Origin: Amycolatopsis nalaikhensis
Lineage (GTDB): Bacteria > Actinomycetota > Actinomycetes > Mycobacteriales > Pseudonocardiaceae
Direction: 5' to 3'
DNA: 64,000 bases
Assembly: GCF_030264295.1 (NCBI RefSeq)
Contig: NZ_CP127173.1
Span: 6,703,501-6,767,500 of the forward strand
This document shows positions 1 to 8,807 of this stretch, piece after piece. Each line of letters starts with the position of its first letter. The first letter of the stretch is position 1. Under the pieces are notes generated by a model. It did not search any database. It was given only the letters and a program-made list of their open reading frames with translations, and was not told the origin of the DNA. The translations under genes and the position numbers were made by a program.

Positions 1-1
1 C

Positions 2-1634
2 CACTGGGTCGACGGCGACGTCGTGCACATCGGCAAGGTCCGCGTGGGCGCGGAAGCCCGCGTCGGCGCGCGCAGCACGCTGTTCCCCGGCGTCCGGATC
101 GGCAAGGGCGCGGAGATCGCGGCCGGCTCGACCGTCCGCGGCGCCGTCCCGGCCGGGCAGCGCTGGGCCGGTTCGCCCGCGTCCCGCGTCGGCAAGGACG
201 AGCGCGACGCGCTGAAGTGGCCGTCGAGCCGCCCGCCGCGGTCGCACTTCTGGGCCGCCGTCTACGGCGCCACGTCCCTGGCTCTCGGCTTCCTGCCCGG
301 TGTCGCCGCGCTGGCGGGCGTGGCCGTGCTCGGCTACGCGATCGCCGGTGCGTCCACGCTTCTGGACGCGTTCACCCAGGCGCTGATCTTCGTGCCGGTC
401 GCGACGATCGCCTACTTCGGCGCCTACCTGCTGCTCGTGCTCGTCGGGGTGCGGTCGCTCAGCATCGGCATGGTCGAGGGCTACCACCCGGTGCACGGCC
501 GCGTCGCGTGGCAGGTCTGGGCGACCGAGCGGCTGATGAGCATGGCCCGCGAAGGCCTGTTCCCGTTGTACGCCAGCCTGTTCACGCCGGTGTGGCTGCG
601 GCTGCTCGGCGCGAAGGTGGGCCGGAACGTCGAGGCGTCGACCGTCTTGGCACTGCCGAAGATGACCAAGGTCGACAGCGGCGCGTTCCTGGCCGACGAC
701 ACCATGGTCGCCACCTACGAGCTGGGCCACGGCTGGCTGCACGTCGCCCCGGCGCGGATCGGGAAGCAGGCGTTCCTCGGCAACTCGGGGATGACCGCCC
801 CGGGGCGTTCGGTGCCGAAGCGCGGTCTGGTCGGTGTCCTGTCCTCGACGCCGCTGAAGGCGAAGAAGGGCTCGTCGTACCTCGGCATGCCGCCGCTGCC
901 GGTCCGCCGCGCGGTCGGCGAGGCCGACACGAGCCGCACCTACACCCCGGCGCCGCACCTGAAGGCGGCGCGGGCGCTGGTCGAGCTGTGCCGGATCGTC
1001 CCGGTGATGTGCGGGGTCGCGCTGACCGTCGTGGTCGCGTTCGGGCTGCTGTGGGCGGCTTCGCTGTTCGGGTTCGGTATCGCCTTGCTGCTCGCGGGGC
1101 CCGCCCTGCTGGCCGCCGGAGTCGTCGCGGCGCTGACCGCGACTGTCATGAAGTGGCTGCTGGTCGGCAAGTTCCGCGAGATCGACCACCCCCTGTGGAA
1201 GCTCCTTCGTCTGGCGCAACGAGCTGGCCGACACCTTCGTCGAGGCCCTGGCCGTGCCGTGGCTGATCGGCTCGGTCGGCGGCACCCCGCTGCTGACCGC
1301 CTGGCTGCGCACGATGGGCGTCAAGATCGGCCGCGGGGTCTGGCTGGAGACGTACTGGCTGCCCGAGGCCGACCTCGTGTCGCTGGGCGACGGCGCGACG
1401 ATCAACCGCGGCTGCGTCGTGCAGACGCACCTGTTCCACGACCGGATCATGAGCATGTCCCGGGTGACGCTCGGCGAGGGCGCGACGCTCGGCCCGCACG
1501 GCATCGTGCTGCCCGGCGCCGGCATCGGCGACCGCACCACGGTGGGCCCCGGCTCGCTCGTGACCCGCGGCGACGAGGTCCCCGCCGACACGCGCTGGCT
1601 CGGCAACCCGATCTCGGCGTGGCCGGGTAAGTAA
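2..1634 (+). CDS. Pls/PosA-family non-ribosomal peptide synthetase, C-terminal part, frameshifted
   Basis: This is the 3' part of a gene that enters from outside the window; the frame is open from base 2. It alternates left-handed hexapeptide-repeat stretches (start of the fragment, around 640-800, and 1380-1600) with hydrophobic membrane segments (about 260-470 and 1000-1170). That is the C-terminal layout of Pls/PosA synthetases, the epsilon-poly-lysine synthetase family, where membrane helices surround soluble domains that link amino acids. The frame breaks near 1199-1200: after HPLW the text turns into Arg/His-rich shadow sequence, while the next frame continues as SSFVWRNELADTF and PWLIGSVGGTPLLTAW to a stop at 1632-1634. 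Removing one A restores a single protein. Family assignment is from the repeats and remembered consensus. The frameshift may be real or a sequencing error. Confidence 0.83.
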
Positions 1635-1710
1635 CGAAGGCCAGGCGTGCCGGACGGACCCGTCCGTGCGAGCCTGGTTTCCCGCACGCACGAGGAAAGG
1701 TTCGCCACGG

Positions 1711-3045
1711 GTGATTTCGAAGGCTCCTGCTCCCGGCGCGGACACCTCCGGCGATCCCTACCTCCCCGCGCACGGCAACGGGGGTTACCGGGTCCGCCAC
1801 TACGACCTGACCCTCGACTACAAGGTCGCGCCGAACCGCTTGTCCGCGTCCGCGGCGATCACCGCCGAGGCGACGCAGGCGCTTTCCCGCGTCAGCTTCG
1901 ACTTCGCGGACTTCCGGATCAACCGCGTGCTGGTCGACGGCAGGCCGGCGAAGTACCTCAAGCGTGGCGCGAAGCTGCACGTCAAGCCGGCGAAGGCGAT
2001 CGCCGCGGGCACGGAGTTCGCGGTGGAGGTCCACTACGTCGGCAACCCACGCCCGGTGGGCAGCCGCTGGGGTGACGTCGGCTGGGACGAGCTGACCGAC
2101 GGTGCGCTGGTGGCGAGCCAGCCGGTCGGCGCGCCGTCGTGGTTCCCGTGCAACGACCACCCGTCGGACAAGGCGACCTACCGGGTGAGCGTGACGACGG
2201 CGTCGCCGTACCTGGTGGCGGTGACCGGCAACCTGGTCGAGCGCACCGTCCGGGGCAGCACCACGAGGTGGGTGTTCGACCGGCCGGAGCCGACGGCTAC
2301 GTACCTGATGAGCGTCCAGATCGGCCGCTACGACGAGGTCGAGCTGACCGGCCGGGGCGATCCGGTGCCGCAGCGCGCGGCCGTGCCCCCGCGCCTGCGC
2401 CGGGCGTTCGACCGCGACTTCGGGCGCCAGGGCCGGATGATGGACGTCCTGCGGCGGTGGTTCGGGCCGTACCCGTTCGGCGAGTACGTCATCGTGGTCA
2501 CCGACGACGACCTCGACGACCCGATCGAGGCCCAGGGCATGGCGATCTTCGGCGCCAACCACGTCGACGGCCGCCGCACCCACGAGCGGCTCGTGGTGCA
2601 CGAGCTGGCCCACCAGTGGTTCGGCAACAGCCTGACGGTGGCGGACTGGCGCCATATCTGGCTCAACGAGGGCTTCGCGACGTACGCGGAGTGGCTGTGG
2701 TCGGAAGAGTCCGGCGGGCCGTCGGCCGCGGCACTGGCCCGCGACTGGCACGCCCGGATCAAGGCCAAGCCCGCGGACGTCCGCATCGCCGACCCGGGCG
2801 TGGCCCGGATGTTCGACGAGCGGGTCTACAAGCGCGGCGGGCTGACGCTGCACGCGCTGCGGGCCGAGCTCGGCGACCCGGCGTTCTTCGCGCTGCTTCG
2901 GGGGTGGGCGGTCGAGAACCGCCACGGGCTGGTGACGACGGAGAAGTTCGTCGCCGCGGCGGAAGCGCAGGCGGGCCGTTCGCTGACGGCGTTCTTCACG
3001 CGCTGGCTGGAGTCGGCGGCGCTGCCACCGCTGCCCGGCGCCTGA
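1711..3045 (+). CDS. M1-family zinc metallopeptidase (short aminopeptidase N-like)
   Basis: The protein has 444 residues and carries the M1 gluzincin signature: HELAHQWFGNS followed, 18 residues after the second His, by the zinc-ligand Glu in LNEGFATYAEWLW. An EAQGMAIFG segment stands where family members have GAMEN. It should remove N-terminal amino acids or cleave small peptides with one zinc ion. At about half the length of classical aminopeptidase N it belongs to the short actinobacterial type, with the N-terminal beta domain and catalytic domain but no long helical C-terminus. I chose GTG 1711 because AGGAAAGG lies 11 bases upstream; a GTG at 1666 is in frame but has no such site. No signal peptide or membrane segment is visible, so it is probably cytosolic. 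Confidence 0.9.
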   Translation: MISKAPAPGADTSGDPYLPAHGNGGYRVRHYDLTLDYKVAPNRLSASAAITAEATQALSRVSFDFADFRINRVLVDGRPAKYLKRGAKLHVKPAKAIAAGTEFAVEVHYVGNPRPVGSRWGDVGWDELTDGALVASQPVGAPSWFPCNDHPSDKATYRVSVTTASPYLVAVTGNLVERTVRGSTTRWVFDRPEPTATYLMSVQIGRYDEVELTGRGDPVPQRAAVPPRLRRAFDRDFGRQGRMMDVLRRWFGPYPFGEYVIVVTDDDLDDPIEAQGMAIFGANHVDGRRTHERLVVHELAHQWFGNSLTVADWRHIWLNEGFATYAEWLWSEESGGPSAAALARDWHARIKAKPADVRIADPGVARMFDERVYKRGGLTLHALRAELGDPAFFALLRGWAVENRHGLVTTEKFVAAAEAQAGRSLTAFFTRWLESAALPPLPGA

Positions 3046-3060
3046 CCGGTCGGGCGTGCT

Positions 3061-3150
3061 GAAGGGGACGTTCATCGCATCTGATGCGGTGAAGGGGCCG
3101 TTCCTGGCATGTGATGAGAGGAAAGGGCCCTTCAGCCCGCCCGGTGGCGA
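3061..3150. repeat. Intergenic tandem array, 30-bp units (GAAGGGG type)
   Basis: Three units begin at 3061, 3091 and 3121, each with GAAGGGG or GAAAGGG. Units 1 and 2 agree at 23 of 30 positions; unit 3 shares only the first part. Each full unit contains a GAAGGGGnCGTTC block and a second small palindrome (CGCATctgATGCG in unit 1). The array lies 15 bases after the M1 peptidase stop, so it may act in termination or RNA stability. A second array with the same 30-bp period but different sequence is at 58453. Confidence 0.7.
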
Positions 3151-3277
3151 GTAGACATCGGATGTCTCTGCCGCTTTCCGGGTGAACCGCCCTGGCCTTT
3201 CCCGTCCTCCTCTGCAAGTATGGCCGCACGCCGCCGCTCGATCTCGTGAAACGTAGTATGAATTCGGAGGACGCTTC

Positions 3278-5569
3278 ATGGATGCAGTGTCGCGGCGTAC
3301 CGTGCTGCGCTCGGCCTCGGTCGTCGCCGGGGCCGCCGCCTTCGGGGGACTCTGGGCCAAGGCGGCTCCGCCGGCGCTCGCCGGAACCAATCCGCACCGG
3401 GATGTCGCCGCCGATGCGCGCATGGTCTGGCGGCGGCTGCCGAAGAACTGGCAGGAAGGCCCGTTCCTGGCCAACGGCTACCTCGGCGCGCAGGTCTACG
3501 CCGGGCAGACGCCGCAGGTGCTGAAGGTGATGCTGAGCCACACCCAGGTCCAGGACCAGCGGATCCAGTGGGAGGCGGGCATCGGCCTGTCCCGCCTGCC
3601 GATCGGCTACCTCACGCTCACCTTCGCCGGCGCGATCACCGCCGTCGACTGGACGCTCGACCTCTACAACGCCGAGCTCGGCGGCACCATCACCACCACG
3701 CAGGGCTCGGTCGCCTTCTCCGCGGTCGTGCACAACGACCTCGGCGTGCTGCTCGTCTCGATGACGCCCAGCGCGGGCGAGGCCGCGGCCGCCTGGGCGT
3801 TCCGGCCGCTGGAGTCGGCGACCACCCGGACCGTCCGCAAGCCACCCGAGTACGTCGCGAACCCCGCGCCCGAGCTCGCCGACGGGTACTGCGCGCAGCC
3901 GATGCTCGCCGGGGGCGGGTACACGACAGCTTGGCGCGAACGCGCGATCGGGGCGCGACGGCTGCTCGCCGCGACCGTCGCCTACAGCTTCCCCGGCACG
4001 ACGCACACGAAAGACGCGCTCGACGGCGTCCGGAAAGCGCTTGCCATGCACCCCGACGTCCTGCTCGCCCGGCACCGCCGCTGGTGGAACGACTACCACC
4101 GGCGCAGCTTCGTTTCGGTGCCCGACAAGCAGATCCAGCGGTTCTACTGGATCCAGCTCTACAAGATCGCGTCGGCCACGCGGAAGGACGGGCCGGTCGT
4201 GTCCGAGTGGGGCCCGTGGTTCCCGGAGGTCGGCAACAGCTGGACCGCCGTCTGGTGGAACCTCAACGTCCAGGTCACCTACCCGATCGTCAACAGCAGC
4301 AACCACCCCGAGCTCGACGCCGTCACCGAGACCTTCCGGCGCGACCACGCGAACCTCGAGGTGTCCGTGCCGCCCGCCTACCGCGACGGCGACACGTACG
4401 CGCTCTCGCACCCCGGTGACTGGCGGCTGCGGCCCGGCGGCACGCGCTCGGTCGGCGTCCCCGGGACGACGTCCAAAACGGACCAGACCGGGAACCTGTT
4501 GTGGGGCCTGCACAACGTCTGGCTCGCCTACCGCCACCACATGGACCGCGGCGTGCTGCGCGACGTCCTGTACCCGACGCTCGCCAAGGCACTGAACTTC
4601 TACCGCCACTTCCTGTTCACCGGCCCCGACGGGACCCTGCACCTTCCGCTGACCCGGTCGCCGGAGTACGCCGACGCCACGGACTGCACCTACGACCTGT
4701 CCCTGATCCGGTGGGCGGCGCGCACGCTCGTCGACTCGGCCCGGATCCTGCGCCTCAACGAGCCGCGCGTGCCGATCTGGCAGGAGATCAGCGCGAAACT
4801 CGTGCCGTACCACGAAGATCCCGCCAACGGCGTGCTCATCGGTGACGGCGTTCCGCTCGCCGCCTCGCACCGGCACTTCTCGCACCTGCTGTGGCTGTAC
4901 CCGCTGCGGGAGAGAGTCTGGGACCGGCCCGGCGACCGCGACCTGATGAAGCGGACGTTCGACCACTGGGTCGCCGACCAGCAGGCTTGGCACGGGTACA
5001 GCTACGCGGCCGCGTCGTCAATGTGCTCCGTGATGGACGCGCCCGAGGAAGCGTTGCGGTACCTGAAGTTCTTCCTCGACCGCAACATCGTGGACAACAC
5101 CGAGCTGACGGCGAACACGATGTACCGCGAGGGCTCGAACTTCGCCATCGAAAGCCCGATCACCGCGGCGCAGTCCGTGGTGGACATGCTCATGCAGGGA
5201 TCAGGCGGCGTGCTCAAAGTCTTTCCGTCGGTGTCGGCTGCCTGGCGGGACGCCTCGATCGCGGGCCTGCGCGCGGAAGGCGCGTTCCTCGTGGACGCCT
5301 CCCGCCGCGGTGGCACGACGGAGTTCGTCCGCGTGCACAGTGAAGCCGGGGAGCCGCTGGTGCTCGAGCACGGCGTCGTCGTGGACGTCGACGTCCACGA
5401 CGAGCACGGCAGGCGGCTGCCGTGGCGCCCGGCCGGGCCCGGGCGGATCGCGATCGGCCTGCGGCGGGGCGGTACCGCCGTCGTCACCCCGCGCGGCGGA
5501 CGGCCGGACCTCGCGCCCCGGAACGTCCCTGCCCTCGGATCGGCCCCCGCGTGGGGCCTGCCGGAGTGA
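3278..5569 (+). CDS. Tat-exported GH95-like glycoside hydrolase (copy A)
   Basis: The 763-residue protein starts at ATG 3278 with GGAGG eight bases upstream. SRRTVLRSAS near residue 5 followed by a hydrophobic stretch and an Ala-rich cleavage region is a twin-arginine signal, so it is exported folded. FLANGYLGAQVY matches the N-terminal beta domain of GH65/GH95 enzymes. The catalytic (alpha/alpha)6 region shows WWNLNVQ (N328, N330, equivalent to the paired Asn of GH95 alpha-L-fucosidases), SPEY with acid E463, and SHRHFSHLLWLYP. The segment aligned by eye with the family's IDGNFG base motif reads FAIES, with Glu 625 in place of Asp. The likely role is hydrolysis of an alpha-L-fucoside or related plant glycan residue outside the cell, but the base change leaves substrate and even activity open. 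Copy B follows after 2 bp. Confidence 0.82.
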   Translation: MDAVSRRTVLRSASVVAGAAAFGGLWAKAAPPALAGTNPHRDVAADARMVWRRLPKNWQEGPFLANGYLGAQVYAGQTPQVLKVMLSHTQVQDQRIQWEAGIGLSRLPIGYLTLTFAGAITAVDWTLDLYNAELGGTITTTQGSVAFSAVVHNDLGVLLVSMTPSAGEAAAAWAFRPLESATTRTVRKPPEYVANPAPELADGYCAQPMLAGGGYTTAWRERAIGARRLLAATVAYSFPGTTHTKDALDGVRKALAMHPDVLLARHRRWWNDYHRRSFVSVPDKQIQRFYWIQLYKIASATRKDGPVVSEWGPWFPEVGNSWTAVWWNLNVQVTYPIVNSSNHPELDAVTETFRRDHANLEVSVPPAYRDGDTYALSHPGDWRLRPGGTRSVGVPGTTSKTDQTGNLLWGLHNVWLAYRHHMDRGVLRDVLYPTLAKALNFYRHFLFTGPDGTLHLPLTRSPEYADATDCTYDLSLIRWAARTLVDSARILRLNEPRVPIWQEISAKLVPYHEDPANGVLIGDGVPLAASHRHFSHLLWLYPLRERVWDRPGDRDLMKRTFDHWVADQQAWHGYSYAAASSMCSVMDAPEEALRYLKFFLDRNIVDNTELTANTMYREGSNFAIESPITAAQSVVDMLMQGSGGVLKVFPSVSAAWRDASIAGLRAEGAFLVDASRRGGTTEFVRVHSEAGEPLVLEHGVVVDVDVHDEHGRRLPWRPAGPGRIAIGLRRGGTAVVTPRGGRPDLAPRNVPALGSAPAWGLPE

Positions 5570-5571
5570 CC

Positions 5572-7839
5572 ATGGACATCACGCGCAGAACCGTGCTCGG
5601 CGGGGCGCTCGCCGGGCTGGCGGCCGGGTTCACCCCCGCGTACGCCGACACCCCCGGCGGCGACGACTTCGGCTGGCCCGGGTTCCTGAGTACCGCCGAC
5701 CTGGTCTGGCGGCGGCTGCCCAAGACCTGGTACGAAGGCCCGTTCCTGGGCAACGGCTTCCTCGGCTCGGGCATCTACGCCGAGCCGGGGAAGAACGCGA
5801 TCCGCTTCAACGTTCAGCACAGCCAGGTGCAGGACCACCGGCCGGAGTTCGGGTCGCTGTTCGGGCTGGCCCGGCTGCGCATCGGGTACTTCACGCTCGA
5901 GTCGGTCGGCGCGATCACCGCGCTCGACTGGCGGCTGGACCTGTGGAACGCCGAGCTGACCGGCACGATCACCACCACCGCGGGCAGCATGAGCCTGCGC
6001 GCGGTCGTCCACACCGGACAGCCGTTGCTCGCGGTCGAGATCCGGCCCAGTGAGGGAGAACGCGGGTTCCGGTGGGTGTTCCACCCGGCGGTCGCGGTCA
6101 GCCCGCGCGCTGACCCGGTGTGGAACAAGCCGCCACCGGCGGGCTACACCGCGAACCCGCCGGTGCGGCTCGGCGACAGCGGCGACGCCCACCTGGCCGT
6201 GCAGCCGCTGCTGGCGGGCGGCGAGCACGTGACGGCCTGGCGGGAAGTCACGCGGGGTGGCGCGCGCACGCTCTACACGTCGGTCGCGTGGTCGCACCCG
6301 GAGAAGACGTCGGTGGCTCGGGCGCTGGGCACGGTCCGCCGCGCCCAGCCCTTCGCCGCGCTGACCCAGGACCACCGGCGCTGGTGGCACGACTACTACC
6401 GGGCGAGCCTTCTGTCCATTCCGGACACCCGGCTGCAGAGCTTCTACTGGATCCAGCTGTACAAGGTGGCGTCGGCGGCCCGGCGAGAGGCGCCGGTGAT
6501 GGCGACGTCCGGGCCGTGGCTGGAGAACACGCCGTGGCCCGCGACCTGGTGGAACCTCAACGTCCAGCTCGAGTACTGGCTGATCCACGGCTCGAACCAC
6601 TTGGACCTGGACGCGGTCAGCCACGCGCTCGGCAAGTACCGCGCCAACCTGACGAGCCAGGTGGCGCAGCCGTACCAGGCGGATTCGGCGGGCATCCCGC
6701 GCACCACGGACATGACCCTGCTCAACGGCGTCTCGAACGCCACCAGCGGGTTCCCGGTCGGCATCCCGGGGCGGGACACGCCGACACCCGAGGTCGGCAA
6801 CCTGACCTGGGCGCTGCACAACGTGTGGCTGTCCTACCGGCACACGTTGGACCGGAACCTGCTGTCCGGCACGCTGGTCCCGTTGCTGCGCAAGGCGATC
6901 AACTACTACCTGCACTTCCTGGCCCCGGGTGACGACGGCAAGCTGCACCTGCCGCCGACGTTCTCGCCCGAGTACGGCGTCAACGCCCCCGACTGCACCT
7001 ACGACCTCTCGCTGATCCGCTGGGGCTGCAAGACGTTGCTGCAGACCGCGCCCGGCGACCCGCTCGCCCCGAAGTGGCGGGACGTCCTGGCGAACCTCGT
7101 CGACTACCCGGCCGACGCCAACGGTTACATGATCGGCGCCGGGGTGCCGTTCGCGAAGTCGCACCGGCACTACTCGCACCTGCTGCAGATCTACCCGCTC
7201 TACGACGTCACGTGGGAGCAGCCCGAGCACCGGCCGATCATCGAGACGTCGCTGAACCACTGGGTCGGCTTCGAGGGCGCGTTGCAGGGCTACACCTTCA
7301 CCGGGGCGGCGTCGATCTCGGCGCAGATGCTGCGCGGCGAGCAGGCCGCGTTCTACCTCGGCGAGCTGCAGCGGCGCTTCATCCAGCCGAACACGATGTA
7401 CAAGGAGTCCGGGCCGGTCATCGAGACGCCGTTGTCGGCGGCGAAGTCCCTGCAGGACATGCTGGTGCAGAGCTGGGGCGGCGTCCTCCGGCTGTTCCCG
7501 GCGGTGCCCGCCGCCTGGGGCGACATCGCGCTGCGGGACTTCCGCACGGAGGGCGCGTTCCTGCTCAGCGCGTCGCGATCGGGTGGGGTCACGCGCTGGC
7601 TGAAGGTGCACAGCGAAGCCGGGGCGCCGTGCGTGCTGCGGCCGGGCATCGACGGCGACCTGGCGGTGACGGACGCGCGGGGCCGCGCCCGGCGCTGGCG
7701 GCGGCTGGCGAACGGTGACGTCCAGGTCGACCTGGAACGCGGCGGGGACGCCTTCGTGCACCGGAAGGGTGACCGGCCGGACTTCGCGGTACGGCCGGTC
7801 GCGCCCGGCGGGCCGGCTTCACCCTGGGGCCTCCCGTGA
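5572..7839 (+). CDS. Tat-exported GH95-like glycoside hydrolase (copy B)
   Basis: This is a tandem paralogue of the preceding gene, 755 residues, with ATG two bases after its stop, so the two are cotranscribed. TRRTVLGG at residues 4-11 opens a twin-arginine signal ending around ADT. The same landmarks recur: FLGNGFLGSGIY in the N-terminal beta domain, WWNLNVQLEYW with N328 and N330 at identical numbering, SPEY with E467, SHRHYSHLLQIYP, and VIETPL with Glu 618 where canonical GH95 enzymes have Asp. The C-terminus has the beta-sandwich text FRTEGAFLLSASRSGG. The two copies are clearly diverged, so the duplication is old and they may act on different linkages of one polysaccharide. The GH95-like fold is well supported; the substrate is unknown. 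Confidence 0.82.
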   Translation: MDITRRTVLGGALAGLAAGFTPAYADTPGGDDFGWPGFLSTADLVWRRLPKTWYEGPFLGNGFLGSGIYAEPGKNAIRFNVQHSQVQDHRPEFGSLFGLARLRIGYFTLESVGAITALDWRLDLWNAELTGTITTTAGSMSLRAVVHTGQPLLAVEIRPSEGERGFRWVFHPAVAVSPRADPVWNKPPPAGYTANPPVRLGDSGDAHLAVQPLLAGGEHVTAWREVTRGGARTLYTSVAWSHPEKTSVARALGTVRRAQPFAALTQDHRRWWHDYYRASLLSIPDTRLQSFYWIQLYKVASAARREAPVMATSGPWLENTPWPATWWNLNVQLEYWLIHGSNHLDLDAVSHALGKYRANLTSQVAQPYQADSAGIPRTTDMTLLNGVSNATSGFPVGIPGRDTPTPEVGNLTWALHNVWLSYRHTLDRNLLSGTLVPLLRKAINYYLHFLAPGDDGKLHLPPTFSPEYGVNAPDCTYDLSLIRWGCKTLLQTAPGDPLAPKWRDVLANLVDYPADANGYMIGAGVPFAKSHRHYSHLLQIYPLYDVTWEQPEHRPIIETSLNHWVGFEGALQGYTFTGAASISAQMLRGEQAAFYLGELQRRFIQPNTMYKESGPVIETPLSAAKSLQDMLVQSWGGVLRLFPAVPAAWGDIALRDFRTEGAFLLSASRSGGVTRWLKVHSEAGAPCVLRPGIDGDLAVTDARGRARRWRRLANGDVQVDLERGGDAFVHRKGDRPDFAVRPVAPGGPASPWGLP

Positions 7840-7843
7840 TCGG

Positions 7844-7879
7844 GGCCTCCTTCCCGGAACCCCTCCCGGGAAGGAGGCC
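7844..7879 (+). terminator. Hairpin terminator after the GH95-like pair
   Basis: Perfect 14-bp arms, GGCCTCCTTCCCGG at 7844-7857 and CCGGGAAGGAGGCC at 7866-7879, enclose an 8-base loop starting five bases after the stop codon. No T-run follows, as is usual for high-GC actinobacterial terminators. Confidence 0.75.
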
Positions 7880-7916
7880 TTCGCGGCACAATGGGCGGCC
7901 GACGAGGGGAGCACGG

Positions 7917-8807
7917 ATGACCGAACCGGGGCAGCGGCCGTTCCCGCCGCCGCCGTGGCAGCCGCCGGTACCGCCGAAGCGGTCGTCGACCACGGCGATC
8001 GTGCTGGTCACCGGATCCGTCGTGGTCGTCGTCCTGATGGCGCTGGCGTTCCTGGCCTGGGGGTACCCCGGGTTCCTGCGCAAGCCGGACGCCTACGCCG
8101 ACGGGGCGTTCTGGACCAGCGCGCCGTCATCGCCGTCCTCCGCTCCGGCGACCGCGCCGAGCACACCGGTGTCGATCGCGGCCGGCCGGGCCGCGATGCC
8201 GAAGCGGGCGAAACCCTTGGCCGACCCCGTGACCTGCGCGTTCACCCCGGACCCCGGCGCGCCGGCGCCGAAGAAGGTCGCCCTGCCGCCCGACGGCCCG
8301 GCGCCGTCGTCCGGCACCGTCCCGGTGCGGCTGGCCACGACGGCGGGCGGCATCGGGCTGACGCTGGACCGGGCGCTGGCGCCGTGCACCGTGGTCAACT
8401 TCCTGAGCCTGGCCAAGCAGGGCTTCTACGACGGCACGTCGTGCCACCGGCTCTCCGTGACGGCCGGGCTGCAGATGCTCCAGTGCGGCGACCCCGTCGG
8501 CGACGGCACCGGCGGCCCCGGCTACACGATCCGCGACGAGGTGTTCCCCGAGCTGACGTACGGCCGCGGCGTCCTGGCCATGGCGAAGACGGCCGAACCC
8601 GACTCCGGCGGCTCGCAGTTCTTCCTGGTCTTCGGCGAGACGGAGATCCCGCCGGAGTACACGGTGTTCGGCAGCATCGACGACGCCGGGCTGGCCGTCC
8701 TGGACGACGTCGCTCGCGACGGCGTCGACCCGGCGAAACCCGGCATCGGCGACGGCAGCGGCCCCCCGAAGACCCCGGTGACGTTCACCGGGGTCACCAC
8801 GCCGTGA
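7917..8807 (+). CDS. Membrane-anchored cyclophilin-type peptidyl-prolyl isomerase
   Basis: The protein has 296 residues from ATG 7917, preceded by GAGGGGA. A Pro-rich cytoplasmic head (about residues 1-24) leads to one membrane helix (TTAIVLVTGSVVVVVLMALAFLAW), a Ser/Ala/Pro-rich spacer, then a cyclophilin domain from about residue 130. Domain landmarks are FYDGTSCHRL with the catalytic-type Arg, GSQFFLVFG and YTVFGSID. It should catalyse cis-trans isomerisation of Xaa-Pro bonds outside the membrane, assisting folding of exported proteins. The stop abuts the stop of the convergent hydroxylase gene with no spacer (TGATCA holds both). Confidence 0.9.
   Translation: MTEPGQRPFPPPPWQPPVPPKRSSTTAIVLVTGSVVVVVLMALAFLAWGYPGFLRKPDAYADGAFWTSAPSSPSSAPATAPSTPVSIAAGRAAMPKRAKPLADPVTCAFTPDPGAPAPKKVALPPDGPAPSSGTVPVRLATTAGGIGLTLDRALAPCTVVNFLSLAKQGFYDGTSCHRLSVTAGLQMLQCGDPVGDGTGGPGYTIRDEVFPELTYGRGVLAMAKTAEPDSGGSQFFLVFGETEIPPEYTVFGSIDDAGLAVLDDVARDGVDPAKPGIGDGSGPPKTPVTFTGVTTP

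Noticed and set aside
3061..3150. CRISPR-like array
   Set aside because: Units are contiguous without spacers and are themselves palindromic; no cas genes occur in the window.
5002..7761. Very long open frame antisense to the second GH95-like gene
   Set aside because: Composition is Arg/Val/Gln/Asp-rich with no motif, as produced by high third-position GC of the gene on the other strand.
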